DNA of 6,381 bases, from positions 1 through 6,381 of the forward strand of contig JALHSV010000241.1 in NCBI GenBank assembly GCA_022865525.1, given 5' to 3'. The first letter of the stretch is position 1, and each line of letters starts with the position of its first letter. Positions 1 to 5,434 of the stretch are shown here, piece after piece. The translations under genes and the position numbers were made by a program. Source of the DNA: Thermodesulfovibrionales bacterium. GTDB lineage: Bacteria; Nitrospirota; Thermodesulfovibrionia; Thermodesulfovibrionales; SM23-35. The notes below the pieces were generated by a model that saw nothing but the letters and a program-made list of their open reading frames with translations, was not told the origin of the DNA and ran no database searches.

Positions 1-87
1 AGGATCGCGATTAGTTTTGTCATCTCGGTTATCGGATGGTGGAGCAGCCTATTCTTACTCGTTTGGTATATTGTTGTGTTGCGTTGA
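1..87 (+). CDS. C-terminal tail of an integral membrane protein (partial, cut by window edge)
   Basis: Frame 1 is open from the first base to TGA at 85-87 and gives 28 residues. They are almost entirely hydrophobic and aromatic (FVISVIGWW, then LFLLVWYIVVL) and end in a single arginine. This is the typical look of a last transmembrane helix with a short cytoplasmic tail. Frame 2 is also open, to 124, but its translation is not protein-like in the same way, so frame 1 is preferred. The family cannot be named from so short a piece. The next gene starts 45 bases downstream on the same strand, so the two could be cotranscribed. Confidence 0.45.
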   Translation, partial: RIAISFVISVIGWWSSLFLLVWYIVVLR

Positions 88-132
88 TATTAAAAAATAC
101 ATTGAAAATGTTCGATCTCTATAAGGTGGAAT

Positions 133-621
133 GTGAAAAGATCAAAGGAATCAATACCTGACAGAGTAAAAAAAGGAAGCGCGCCCGTACTCGAAAGGTT
201 AAACGCCTTGGATAAAGACCAGCTTCATGCTGTACTCGCAACCGAATCAGATGGACAACCGTATACTTCCATGATCGCTTACGCACTTTCTCCTGGCAAG
301 AAAGGAATTGTATTTATTACTCCTCAAAAAACAACAAAATATAAAAATATCCTCAAAAACAACCGTGTTTCCCTTCTCATTGACACACGCTTGAATACAG
401 AAAAAGACTACATGATGGCTGAAGCCATGACTATTTTAGGGAACGCCTTTCCTGTAAGAAAAGGGGAGAAGTGGTCAGAATTAACAAAGGTACTCATACG
501 GAAGCATCCTAATCTTAGTGAGATCATTTGTTCTCCTGAAACGAAATTGATATTAGTAAAAATAACCCGATGTATCCATGTCACTAGATTTCAGACTGTT
601 TCAGAATGGATTTCAAAATAA
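133..621 (+). CDS. Pyridoxamine 5'-phosphate oxidase (PPOX)-fold flavin-binding protein
   Basis: A 162-residue protein with the split-barrel layout of the PPOX/FMN-binding family. An N-terminal helix (about 15-32) leads into the first two strands (VLATESDGQPYTSMIAY, about 34-50). Then come FITPQKTTKYKNILKNNRV (61-79) and SLLID (80-84), where family members bind the flavin phosphate and form the conserved 'N..NPRVSLL'-like turn. The family includes pyridoxamine phosphate oxidases, general flavin reductases and haem-degrading HugZ-type proteins; which activity applies here cannot be told. The start is GTG at 133, chosen because AAGGTGG (123-129) lies just upstream and the reading frame gives the expected N-terminus. 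An out-of-frame ATG at 131 is followed at once by TGA. The CIA30 gene begins 9 bases after the stop, so the two are probably one transcript. Family assignment is firm, function is not. Confidence 0.85.
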   Translation: MKRSKESIPDRVKKGSAPVLERLNALDKDQLHAVLATESDGQPYTSMIAYALSPGKKGIVFITPQKTTKYKNILKNNRVSLLIDTRLNTEKDYMMAEAMTILGNAFPVRKGEKWSELTKVLIRKHPNLSEIICSPETKLILVKITRCIHVTRFQTVSEWISK

Positions 622-630
622 ACACAATAT

Positions 631-1191
631 ATGAAGATCTATAATATGATAGCGGACATAACTGAAAATATGAAGCGCCAATATAAGCTTATCCTTGATT
701 TTAGTTCGCCCGAGGAAGAAAAAAGATGGGAAATCATGACAGATGAGGTCATGGGTGGTATATCAAAAAGTCAAATGTTTATCACATCGAATAAGACAGC
801 CATTTTTCGTGGGGAGGTATCATTAGAAAATTATGGTGGCTTTGCCTCTATACGAACCCGCCCACAGGAGTATCAGTTGGATGGCTTTGCAGGAATTTCT
901 TTGCGGGTTAAAGGTGACGGCAAGAAATACCGACTTCGTTTGAGAACCGATGATGAATTTGAAGGTGTCGCATATCAGGCAAGTTTTGCAACACAGTCTG
1001 AAAAGTGGATTACTGTACATTTACCGTTCAACGAGTTTGTGCCTGTTTTTCGTGGGCGTGCAGTTCCAGAAGCTCCCAAGCTGGAAGCTGGCCATATCCG
1101 GAGAATTGGCGTTATGATTGCTGATAAGCAATCAGGGCCTTTTACCCTTGAAATTGATTGGGTAAAAGCCTATGCGGAGAATAATTCTTAA
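631..1191 (+). CDS. CIA30 (NDUFAF1-like) family protein
   Basis: A 186-residue protein carrying nearly the whole CIA30 signature in order: W33 followed by DEVMGGIS (38-45), FRGEVSLENYGGFASIR (59-75), KGDGKKYRLRLRT (94-106), a YQASF strand (115-119), W126, LPFNEFVPVFRGR (131-143), and IGVMIADKQSGPFTLEIDW (159-177). The fold is a galactose-binding-like jelly roll. In mitochondria the family assembles respiratory complex I; bacterial members are common and mostly uncharacterised, so no complex I role is claimed. There is no signal peptide, so it is probably cytoplasmic. The start is uncertain: no clear Shine-Dalgarno precedes 631, and in-frame ATGs at 646 and 670 would also keep the domain intact. 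The one at 670 gives an N-terminus closer to that of typical homologues. It lies 9 bases behind the PPOX gene, so translational coupling would explain the weak initiation signal. Confidence 0.92.
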   Translation: MKIYNMIADITENMKRQYKLILDFSSPEEEKRWEIMTDEVMGGISKSQMFITSNKTAIFRGEVSLENYGGFASIRTRPQEYQLDGFAGISLRVKGDGKKYRLRLRTDDEFEGVAYQASFATQSEKWITVHLPFNEFVPVFRGRAVPEAPKLEAGHIRRIGVMIADKQSGPFTLEIDWVKAYAENNS

Positions 1192-1215
1192 TAAGGATTG
1201 GTTAGAGAATAGTTA

Positions 1216-1683
1216 TCATAGAAAAGAGATCGTTTGCCGGATTTCATAACCCTTCTTCTCAAGCTCTGCATCAATGTAATCTATTTCAACAGGAATGATC
1301 TTTAGAACATTCATGAAATCTGGCATCAATACTTTTTTTAGATCCTTACGTTTCTTGTAAGCCTTAATCCCTTCTTCGAATATTCCTGAGCCTTTTCTGC
1401 CGATCTCGGCAGTTCCGCTCATCTGGAGTCCTTTGAGACTTTCCCATCCTGTAAAGGGAGCGGAAAGAGCTATCGAGACTCGAGGGTTCTTTTTTATGTT
1501 TTCAACCTTTCGTCCGCCTTCTGTGATTATATATATTGTTAAAGCTATTGGAAAGAACTCAACCGTAGAAGCCCTGGGAATACTGTCTGAACATGTAGCT
1601 ATTACACATGTTGCCTGTGTTTTCAGGAAGTCGCATATCATATTCTCCAGTTTTCTACGATTAATCTCTTTTTTCATAGTCAT
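1216..1683 (-). CDS. Second PPOX-fold flavin-binding protein
   Basis: A 155-residue protein of the pyridoxamine 5'-phosphate oxidase-like split-barrel family. It has an N-terminal helix (about 8-22), strands TCVIATCSDSIPRASTVEF (25-43), a YIITEGGRKVENIKKNPRVSIAL block (51-73) with the conserved N-P-R-V turn, and a 'LQMSGTAEI' strand near the middle, as in family members that bind FMN through this region. The substrate is unknown. It is only distantly similar to the PPOX protein at 133-621 and belongs to a different subgroup. Two in-frame ATGs (1683 and 1677) are possible starts; neither has a strong ribosome site, though GAGAG lies about 11 bases before the first. It lies 13 bases downstream of the lipocalin stop on the same strand, so it is probably the second gene of that transcript. 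It converges on CIA30 with a 24-base gap that contains no hairpin I can see. Confidence 0.85.
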   Translation of the reverse strand: MTMKKEINRRKLENMICDFLKTQATCVIATCSDSIPRASTVEFFPIALTIYIITEGGRKVENIKKNPRVSIALSAPFTGWESLKGLQMSGTAEIGRKGSGIFEEGIKAYKKRKDLKKVLMPDFMNVLKIIPVEIDYIDAELEKKGYEIRQTISFL

Positions 1684-1696
1684 TATCTATATTCTC

Positions 1697-2257
1697 TCAC
1701 ATCTTGTTTGAATCCTCTTCAAACTGGAGAGTTTTTATCAGTTTGCTGGTGTCATAAAATTGAAGGTTCAGTTTTTCCAAAATGAGGTTATATATTTTTT
1801 CGTCCATTTTTGGTGATCGGCTCAATATCCATAAATATTTTCTATCCGGATGACCCACAACAGCATAATCATAATTTTCTCCAAGTTCGATAATCCAGTA
1901 GTGTCCAGAAAAAGGCCAGAAAAAAGAAACCTTCAATTTTGCATTTGTCTTATTATCAACTACCCGCGCTGCACCTTTGACGGAAGAAATCTCACCGTCA
2001 AGCGTCCCCTTTCGGCATTGATTCAGGACGTCAATCTTGCCGTCTTTACGGATTGTGTAAGTTGCAGTCGTTCCAACGCATCCTTTTTGAAAACGGTTGG
2101 GAAAGCGGGAGATCTCATACCATGTTCCAACATACCGGTTCATATCAACAAAAGTAACAACCTTTAGCGGAGGTAACCCATTCTTCATTCCAGAGGTACA
2201 AGCAAGAAAACTTATGCTAACGGTCAGGAGAATCAACATATGCTTACCTATTTCCAT
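1697..2257 (-). CDS. blc: Blc-type bacterial lipocalin, predicted outer-membrane lipoprotein
   Basis: A 186-residue lipocalin of the apolipoprotein-D-like Blc group, which binds lipids such as lysophospholipids in the cell envelope. Motif 1 is clear: YVGTWYEISRFPNRFQKGC (42-60, G44-x-W46). It is followed by ATYTIRKDGKIDVLNQCRKG (65-84), FFWPFSGHYWIIEL (112-125) and YAVVGHPDRKYLWILSRSP (131-149), all hallmarks of Blc. C60 and C81 could form a disulfide. The N-terminus (MEIGKHMLILLTVSISFLAC) is a lipoprotein signal with Lys at 5 and the lipid-bearing Cys at 20; Thr at +2 fits outer-membrane sorting. The frame stays open upstream to a TTG at 2371, but that start would bury the signal peptide behind 38 residues and is rejected. 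ATG at 2239 (residue 7) is an alternative: it has a better AGG ribosome site, but would lose the lysine. A good promoter lies just upstream, and the PPOX gene follows after 13 bases. Confidence 0.92.
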   Translation of the reverse strand: MEIGKHMLILLTVSISFLACTSGMKNGLPPLKVVTFVDMNRYVGTWYEISRFPNRFQKGCVGTTATYTIRKDGKIDVLNQCRKGTLDGEISSVKGAARVVDNKTNAKLKVSFFWPFSGHYWIIELGENYDYAVVGHPDRKYLWILSRSPKMDEKIYNLILEKLNLQFYDTSKLIKTLQFEEDSNKM

Positions 2258-2263
2258 ATATAA

Positions 2264-2292
2264 ATCATAGATAAAATATATCCATGAAGCAA
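2264..2292 (-). promoter_or_regulatory. Probable sigma-70-type promoter of the lipocalin gene
   Basis: On the minus strand TTGCTT (2292-2287) and TATGAT (2269-2264) are separated by exactly 17 bases. The -10 box matches five of six consensus positions, the -35 box three. The start point would fall about at the ATG at 2257. That implies either a leaderless message or translation from the ATG at 2239, which has AGGTAAG in front of it. This supports a lipocalin start at or after 2257 rather than at 2371. Inferred from sequence only. Confidence 0.45.
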
Positions 2293-2339
2293 GTACAGGA
2301 CCTGAAGTTATAGTTTTGTTTCTTGCAGTAATCACCTTC

Positions 2340-2602
2340 TTAGATATATGAGGGACTATCTGTTCGGTCAAGTCTCTCTTCCAATCTTATGCCGAGGCTG
2401 CGCATTTTTAAGTGAACTATTGACTTAATGAAAAATGCAAGAGGTGCATATTTGATGAAGAATTAAATAAAGCTTTAAAGTGCTTGAAAACATTTGTTTG
2501 TAGGTGAAGGCGATGTTCGGTGCTCTTCAGATTCAATCTTGTGCAGCATTGAGAAACCCGTTTGGTACAGATTAAAACAAATACCATTGCTGACTTGGTG
2601 CG
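2340..2602 (-). pseudogene. Possible decayed coding remnant, two frames
   Basis: Two minus-strand open stretches abut in different frames. The first runs from 2602 to a TAG at 2417 and includes an ATG at 2587 (56 residues, beginning MVFVLICTKRVSQCC). The second is open from 2462 to a TAA at 2340 (40 residues, containing HLKMRSLGIRLEERLDRT). A single indel near 2465 would join them into a product of roughly 85 residues. Both translations look more protein-like than random, but neither has a ribosome site and I recognise no family. It could equally be chance open sequence, or the antisense of a degraded mobile element. Confidence 0.2.
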
Positions 2603-2938
2603 TCAGTCTATTTATTTGCAGGAGAAAGAAACGCTGGTCTTGAGTTGACTGTTATTTACTTCGATTTGAAAAACTCCCTGTAGGCAAATTCCGGCGTATT
2701 TAGTCCCGAATGTACTGTTCAACGATTTTGATTTTTGCCCGGTGTTTATAAGCAGGTGCAGTGGATAATGATAATTGTTCACAAGATAGCATTGCCTTCA
2801 TGGAAAAGGTGAGGTTTTGATAAAAGGTGAAGGTATAAATAGGTCGTTCTCTTCTGAACTCTAATCCGATCTTAAAGGCAGCATTGCCCAGATCTTGATA
2901 CCATATGAAATTGTTATGATTTTCCCATAAGGCTTTAT
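2372..2938. other. Gene-poor interval without an intact gene
   Basis: About 570 bases upstream of the lipocalin contain no ORF with both a credible start and a recognisable product. What can be seen is: part of the two-frame remnant described at 2340-2602, most of the frameshifted ORF at 2700-2988, and a 14-base inverted repeat (2460-2473 against 2932-2945) that brackets most of the interval. The stretch between 2603 and 2699 shows nothing I can name. The picture fits a site of past insertion or gene decay, but no complete insertion sequence or target duplication was found. Confidence 0.5.
2460..2473 (+). repeat. Left arm of a 14-bp inverted repeat
   Basis: GAATTAAATAAAGC here is matched exactly on the opposite strand at 2932-2945. 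The arms lie 458 bases apart and bracket most of the gene-poor interval, as ends of a small non-autonomous element would. The motif is AT-rich, so a chance match somewhere in 6.4 kb is quite possible, and flanking target duplications are not evident. Confidence 0.25.
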
Positions 2939-2988
2939 TTAATTCGATTCAAGATGCAAAAGGGATTGTAAGGATTCATGAATCTCAT
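2700..2988 (-). pseudogene. Frameshifted small gene overlapping the DUF2628 stop (unknown family)
   Basis: A minus-strand frame is open for 82 codons from 2948 to TAA at 2700-2702. Its translation is convincingly protein-like (WYQDLGNAAFKIGLEFRR, IYTFTFYQ, AYKHRAKIKIVEQYIRD at the C-terminus), but it has no ATG, GTG or TTG of its own near its beginning. Immediately upstream, an ATG at 2988 overlaps the DUF2628 stop as ATGA, the usual coupled-gene arrangement. That frame (MRFMNPYNPFCIL) runs 17 codons and stops at 2935. Skipping one base near 2949 joins the two into one protein of about 95 residues. This suggests a cotranscribed partner of DUF2628, broken by a single-base insertion or by a sequencing error. 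I do not recognise the family. The alternative is that the long frame is fortuitous. Confidence 0.4.
2932..2945 (-). repeat. Right arm of a 14-bp inverted repeat
   Basis: Reverse complement of 2460-2473, without mismatch. It overlaps the point where the ORF downstream of DUF2628 changes frame, so if the repeat is the end of an inserted or rearranged segment, that event could also explain the frame break. Confidence 0.25.
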
Positions 2989-3356
2989 ATTTTTGAAATT
3001 TTTCCGATTGCCGCATTGGGTGTCTCTGCCTGAACTGTATCGATAAGCTCAAACCCTCGCTTCTGTAAATTAGCAGCACGCCATTCGTTGCCCTTGGCTC
3101 CGACGAAGATATAAATGCCAATCTCTAACCAGAGTACCAGCACCATGCCAGCAATGCTTTCCTCTTTCTCAAAACCTGCTTCAATGAAAGATAGCAATAG
3201 AGTGATTGATAAGAATACAAAAGCATATCCCCAAAGTTGTTTTAATAAGAGCCAGATACCGGAGAAGAAAAGTCCAGGCCATGAAAATCCTACTTTCACA
3301 GCCTGATAACCAAGAGTAGGGTGTTTAAAAACTTTGAATGTCTTTATTTTTTCCAA
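2985..3356 (-). CDS. DUF2628 family small membrane protein
   Basis: A 123-residue protein matching DUF2628: FKVFKHPTLGYQAVKVGFSWP (7-27) is the conserved N-terminal motif (HP, then AVK.GFSWP). It is followed by two hydrophobic spans (about 29-58 and 68-87), then the GNEWR motif (89-93) and LQKRGFELID (97-106), which closes the domain. Such proteins lie in the inner membrane and have no established function. The start is TTG at 3356, directly preceded in frame by TGA, so there is no earlier choice. No Shine-Dalgarno sits at a normal distance, though AGGAAT lies about 20 bases upstream. The length and the first conserved motif nevertheless look complete. It follows the SEC-C gene by 72 bases on the same strand and overlaps the frameshifted ORF downstream by four bases. 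Confidence 0.85.
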   Translation of the reverse strand: MEKIKTFKVFKHPTLGYQAVKVGFSWPGLFFSGIWLLLKQLWGYAFVFLSITLLLSFIEAGFEKEESIAGMVLVLWLEIGIYIFVGAKGNEWRAANLQKRGFELIDTVQAETPNAAIGKISKI

Positions 3357-3428
3357 TCAGTGTCGAAATCAGCTTATTCCTGCCATATGTGTATGCTTCA
3401 CAAAAATACCTTCATAGAATATATAGAG

Positions 3429-4775
3429 TCATTCCCTTTCAAGACCTATCCGTTCCCACATCCAGGACATGTCATAAAAGGGTCTGCCTTCTTTTCTGTT
3501 ATGCTCCTCAATGTTCTCAAAGGACTTCAATAGTTCAATAACCTTCCTTTTGCCTTCCTCTGTCTTTACAGCTTGCAGAGGGGTTCTCCCATTAAGAGCA
3601 GGGATTTTGTCCTTCAACCATTTCTCACTATGCTTCTGCATGAATTTGGTATAGAGTTGCTGCTGGATCTCCATCGGCAGTTCATTCTCAGGCTTCTCAA
3701 GGGAACTCTCTTTCACAGACTCCATTGCTTGCATCGGATCCTGGAAAGTATCCACTTTGTGGACGATGGCATCAGATAACGCCCCAAGGATAAGCTTCTT
3801 TCCCTTTTCAAGCCTTTTCTGAGAATTGCTCTCCAAGATCAGTTTGTCGCCTCTTATTTCAGCCCTGCCGAGAATTGTGGCACTTCCCTCTTTATCACGC
3901 TTGTCGTACCAGGTAAAAGCATCTTTGTTCCGCTCAAATCCTTTGATCTTTGGCAATCCGTTGATAACCGCTTCTCTGTCTTTTATTTCAAACAGTGCTT
4001 TGGAAAACAGCATCGGCTCACCACTGGTTGTGTGAAGTTTTATAGGGGTGGGGTTCAAAATAATGTCATACCAGTAAAAGTTAAAAATCTCACTGTTATT
4101 TTTTAAGAAAACATCCATTGAAGCATCAGGATAATCCATCTTGTAATCCTCAAACTCCCCCTGAATGTCGTTCAGTATCCGGTCTTTTAGTTTTAAATGA
4201 TAGGGATAGACAGCGCCGCTCATAATATAACTGCCATCAACAAGCTGCAGTCTTGTAGCAAAAATATCCGATTTCCTCAGACTTCTTGTAGCTAACTTTT
4301 CTCTTACGTCATATTCTCCACCCATCAGAAGGTCTTTCAATAAGAGCCCTTTCTCTGGAAATACTTCTTGAACCTCATAAAGACTTATTGCGGAGTTTTT
4401 CATCATGGTCAGGACTTTATGCTCATCCAATGATAATTTTCTGTTGTTCTCCATATAAAGGTCTATGAGGGTCTTGTTCTTATCCTCGTCAATAAGGTAA
4501 TCGAAGACAATCCATTCCATGAAATTTTGGTATGCAATATCAAAGGATGTACCTTCTAAATATTTATTTGGTTTAAACTCATCCCAGAATATGAAATGGG
4601 CATCTTCCATTTTATGCTTATAATTCTTCTCCAAGAATGCAATCAGTTCCTGGACAAGCCTTTCCCTGATAGAATCTTCTTTGCCAACCTCAGTATAGGT
4701 TTTGCTCAGACAGCACTTTTTATATTTCTTCCCACTCCCACAGGGGCAGGGGTCATTTCTACCAAATGTACTCAT
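3429..4775 (-). CDS. SEC-C zinc-motif protein, 448 residues, otherwise uncharacterised
   Basis: The N-terminus carries a perfect SEC-C motif, GRNDPCPCGSGKKYKKCC (5-22), with Cys10, Cys12, Cys21 and Cys22 placed to bind one zinc ion, as at the C-terminus of SecA. The rest has no enzymatic motif I recognise. Residues 30-130 look helical, 150-330 mixed, with a run resembling a strand-rich domain around 165-205 (RLQLVDGSYIMSGAVYPYHL). The C-terminal 70 residues contain KIPALNGRTPLQAV (390-403) followed by a helix and a leucine pair (415-416). This 'P.LNGRTP.eA' element closes many SEC-C proteins and resembles the tail of Xre/MbcA/ParS-type antitoxins. No signal peptide or membrane span, so cytoplasmic. 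Only a weak ribosome site precedes the ATG at 4775; the position of the zinc motif supports that start. A promoter and a duplicated leader lie directly upstream. SEC-C identity is firm, role unknown. Confidence 0.88.
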   Translation of the reverse strand: MSTFGRNDPCPCGSGKKYKKCCLSKTYTEVGKEDSIRERLVQELIAFLEKNYKHKMEDAHFIFWDEFKPNKYLEGTSFDIAYQNFMEWIVFDYLIDEDKNKTLIDLYMENNRKLSLDEHKVLTMMKNSAISLYEVQEVFPEKGLLLKDLLMGGEYDVREKLATRSLRKSDIFATRLQLVDGSYIMSGAVYPYHLKLKDRILNDIQGEFEDYKMDYPDASMDVFLKNNSEIFNFYWYDIILNPTPIKLHTTSGEPMLFSKALFEIKDREAVINGLPKIKGFERNKDAFTWYDKRDKEGSATILGRAEIRGDKLILESNSQKRLEKGKKLILGALSDAIVHKVDTFQDPMQAMESVKESSLEKPENELPMEIQQQLYTKFMQKHSEKWLKDKIPALNGRTPLQAVKTEEGKRKVIELLKSFENIEEHNRKEGRPFYDMSWMWERIGLERE

Positions 4776-4786
4776 TTCTTTAGTAT

Positions 4787-4837
4787 CTATCTCTCTATTT
4801 GGGCTTCGATTTCCGTAAACATAATGATTGTCTTCAT
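4787..4837 (-). other. Short leader-like ORF inside repeat copy 1 (probably not coding)
   Basis: ATG at 4837 opens a 16-codon frame (MKTIIMFTEIEAQIER, then TAG at 4787-4789) ending 11 bases before the SEC-C start. The same frame begins in repeat copy 2 as MKRITMFTEIE and there runs in frame into the cupin gene. Its three base differences all change residues, and its ATG overlaps the promoter -10 box, so it would not be transcribed from that promoter. A shared DNA element explains the likeness better than a conserved peptide. Confidence 0.25.
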
Positions 4838-4861
4838 TATAATGTATTCATACAAATTCGT
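4805..4861 (-). repeat. Duplicated leader/promoter element, copy 1 (upstream of SEC-C gene)
   Basis: Positions 4805-4842 match 6045-6082 at 35 of 38 bases (differences at 4823, 4824 and 4830). After an indel of about six bases the match resumes at CATACAA(G)ATTCGT (4849-4861 against 6094-6107). The copies are in the same orientation, 1240 bases apart. This copy ends 29 bases before the SEC-C ATG; copy 2 ends 24 bases before the cupin ATG, so both hold the same place relative to a minus-strand gene. It also lies just upstream of plus-strand yjbQ. Both copies keep a TATAAT box reading toward the minus-strand gene. Confidence 0.8.
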
Positions 4862-4864
4862 CAG
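4836..4864 (-). promoter_or_regulatory. Probable promoter of the SEC-C gene within repeat copy 1
   Basis: On the minus strand CTGACG (4864-4859) and a perfect TATAAT (4841-4836) are separated by 17 bases, giving a predicted 5' leader of about 50 bases before the ATG at 4775. The box lies in a 10-bp palindrome, CATTATAATG (4836-4845), so TATAAT also reads on the plus strand (4838-4843) toward yjbQ. No good -35 is seen for that direction. The region may therefore be a shared divergent promoter. Prediction from consensus only. Confidence 0.5.
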
Positions 4865-4882
4865 GAGGTAAAAAAGGAGGTG
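4863..4882 (+). promoter_or_regulatory. yjbQ: Tandem Shine-Dalgarno sequences before yjbQ
   Basis: AGGAGGT (4863-4869) and AAGGAGGTG (4875-4882) both match the anti-Shine-Dalgarno sequence; the second is 2 bases from the ATG at 4885 and the first about 15. Their strength fixes the yjbQ start and suggests efficient translation. The doubled site may act as a ribosome standby site, or be a simple local duplication. Confidence 0.7.
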
Positions 4883-4884
4883 TT

Positions 4885-5304
4885 ATGATTGCCATAGAGA
4901 TAATTTCTCTCAGCACCAAAGGGTTCAGTGATGTCATTGATATAAGTGATAAGGTCGAAAAGATTGTAAATGATTCAGGTATTCAAAACGGGATTGTAAC
5001 TGTTTTCTGTTCAGGTTCTACCGGAGGCATTACTACGATTGAATATGAATCGGGTGTCATCAATGATCTGAAGAAGGCGATCGAAAAGATTGCCCCATCC
5101 AATATTCCCTATGAACATGACAAACGATGGGGAGACGGCAATGGGTTCTCACATGTACGGGCAGCGCTCATGAAACCTTCTCTCGGTATTCCGGTAATTA
5201 AAGGCAAACTTTCTTTAGGCACCTGGCAACAGATTGTTTTTATTGATTTCGATAATAGAGGAAGGAATCGGACCATTATTGTTCATGTGATGGGAGAGAG
5301 CTAA
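4885..5304 (+). CDS. yjbQ: YjbQ/UPF0047 family protein (secondary thiamine-phosphate synthase-like)
   Basis: A 139-residue protein with the full UPF0047 signature: FCSGSTGGITTIEYESGVINDL (41-62), YEHDKRWGDGNGFSHVRAAL (76-95), PSLGIPVIKGKLSLGTWQQIVFIDFDNRGR (98-127) and a final strand IIVHVMGES. H78, H90 and the LGTWQQ loop mark the putative active site between subunits. Some members complement thiamine-phosphate synthase deficiency weakly, and the name comes from that; the natural reaction is not settled. Proteins of this subgroup carry 'GST..ITTIEYE' where the E. coli type has 'HTSA.L..NE', as here. Length is normal for the family. The start at 4885 is backed by two strong ribosome sites. 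No thiamine genes lie nearby, so context adds no support for that role. It is transcribed divergently from the SEC-C gene; two small ORFs lie 131 bases downstream. Confidence 0.93.
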   Translation: MIAIEIISLSTKGFSDVIDISDKVEKIVNDSGIQNGIVTVFCSGSTGGITTIEYESGVINDLKKAIEKIAPSNIPYEHDKRWGDGNGFSHVRAALMKPSLGIPVIKGKLSLGTWQQIVFIDFDNRGRNRTIIVHVMGES

Positions 5305-5360
5305 ATTTTGATATCCTTATGAATAAAATCTACAAATAATCTTCCCTTAAAAACCACGGA

Positions 5361-5429
5361 CACCCCCTGGGAGAGGTACCTCCTTATAATGGAATCAGAA
5401 GCATATGAATTCATTGCTTCAAGGGGGTG
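5361..5429 (+). promoter_or_regulatory. Upstream region of the small ORFs: -10 box and SD-masking inverted repeat (tentative)
   Basis: CACCCCCT (5361-5368) is complementary to AGGGGGTG (5422-5429), which is the ribosome site of the small ORF at 5435, so a transcript reading through from yjbQ could fold and hide that site. A perfect palindrome, GAGGTACCTC (5373-5382), lies between the arms. TATAAT at 5385-5390 would give a shorter transcript starting near 5397 that lacks the first arm and leaves the site free. No -35 box is evident. The arms are only eight bases, so this remains tentative. Confidence 0.25.
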
Positions 5430-5434
5430 AAATC

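Noticed and set aside
1192..1215. Terminator between the convergent CIA30 and PPOX genes
   Set aside because: The 24-base gap has no inverted repeat of useful length.
2258..2371. N-terminal extension of the lipocalin back to a TTG at 2371
   Set aside because: It would hide a clear lipoprotein signal and lipobox behind 38 residues, and a promoter lies within it.
2451..2770. Plus-strand frame with open stretches separated by TGA codons only, suggesting a recoded or decayed gene
   Set aside because: Four TGA codons in a row before a TAA is a modest coincidence. DUF2628 in the same window uses TGA as its stop, and no stretch resembles a known protein.
2939..3121. 60-residue minus-strand ORF across the 3' end of DUF2628
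   Set aside because: It overlaps a recognised domain in another frame and has no start signal.
4596..4871. 91-residue plus-strand ORF opposite the SEC-C N-terminus
   Set aside because: It is antisense to a firmly identified zinc motif and gives a low-complexity hydrophobic translation.
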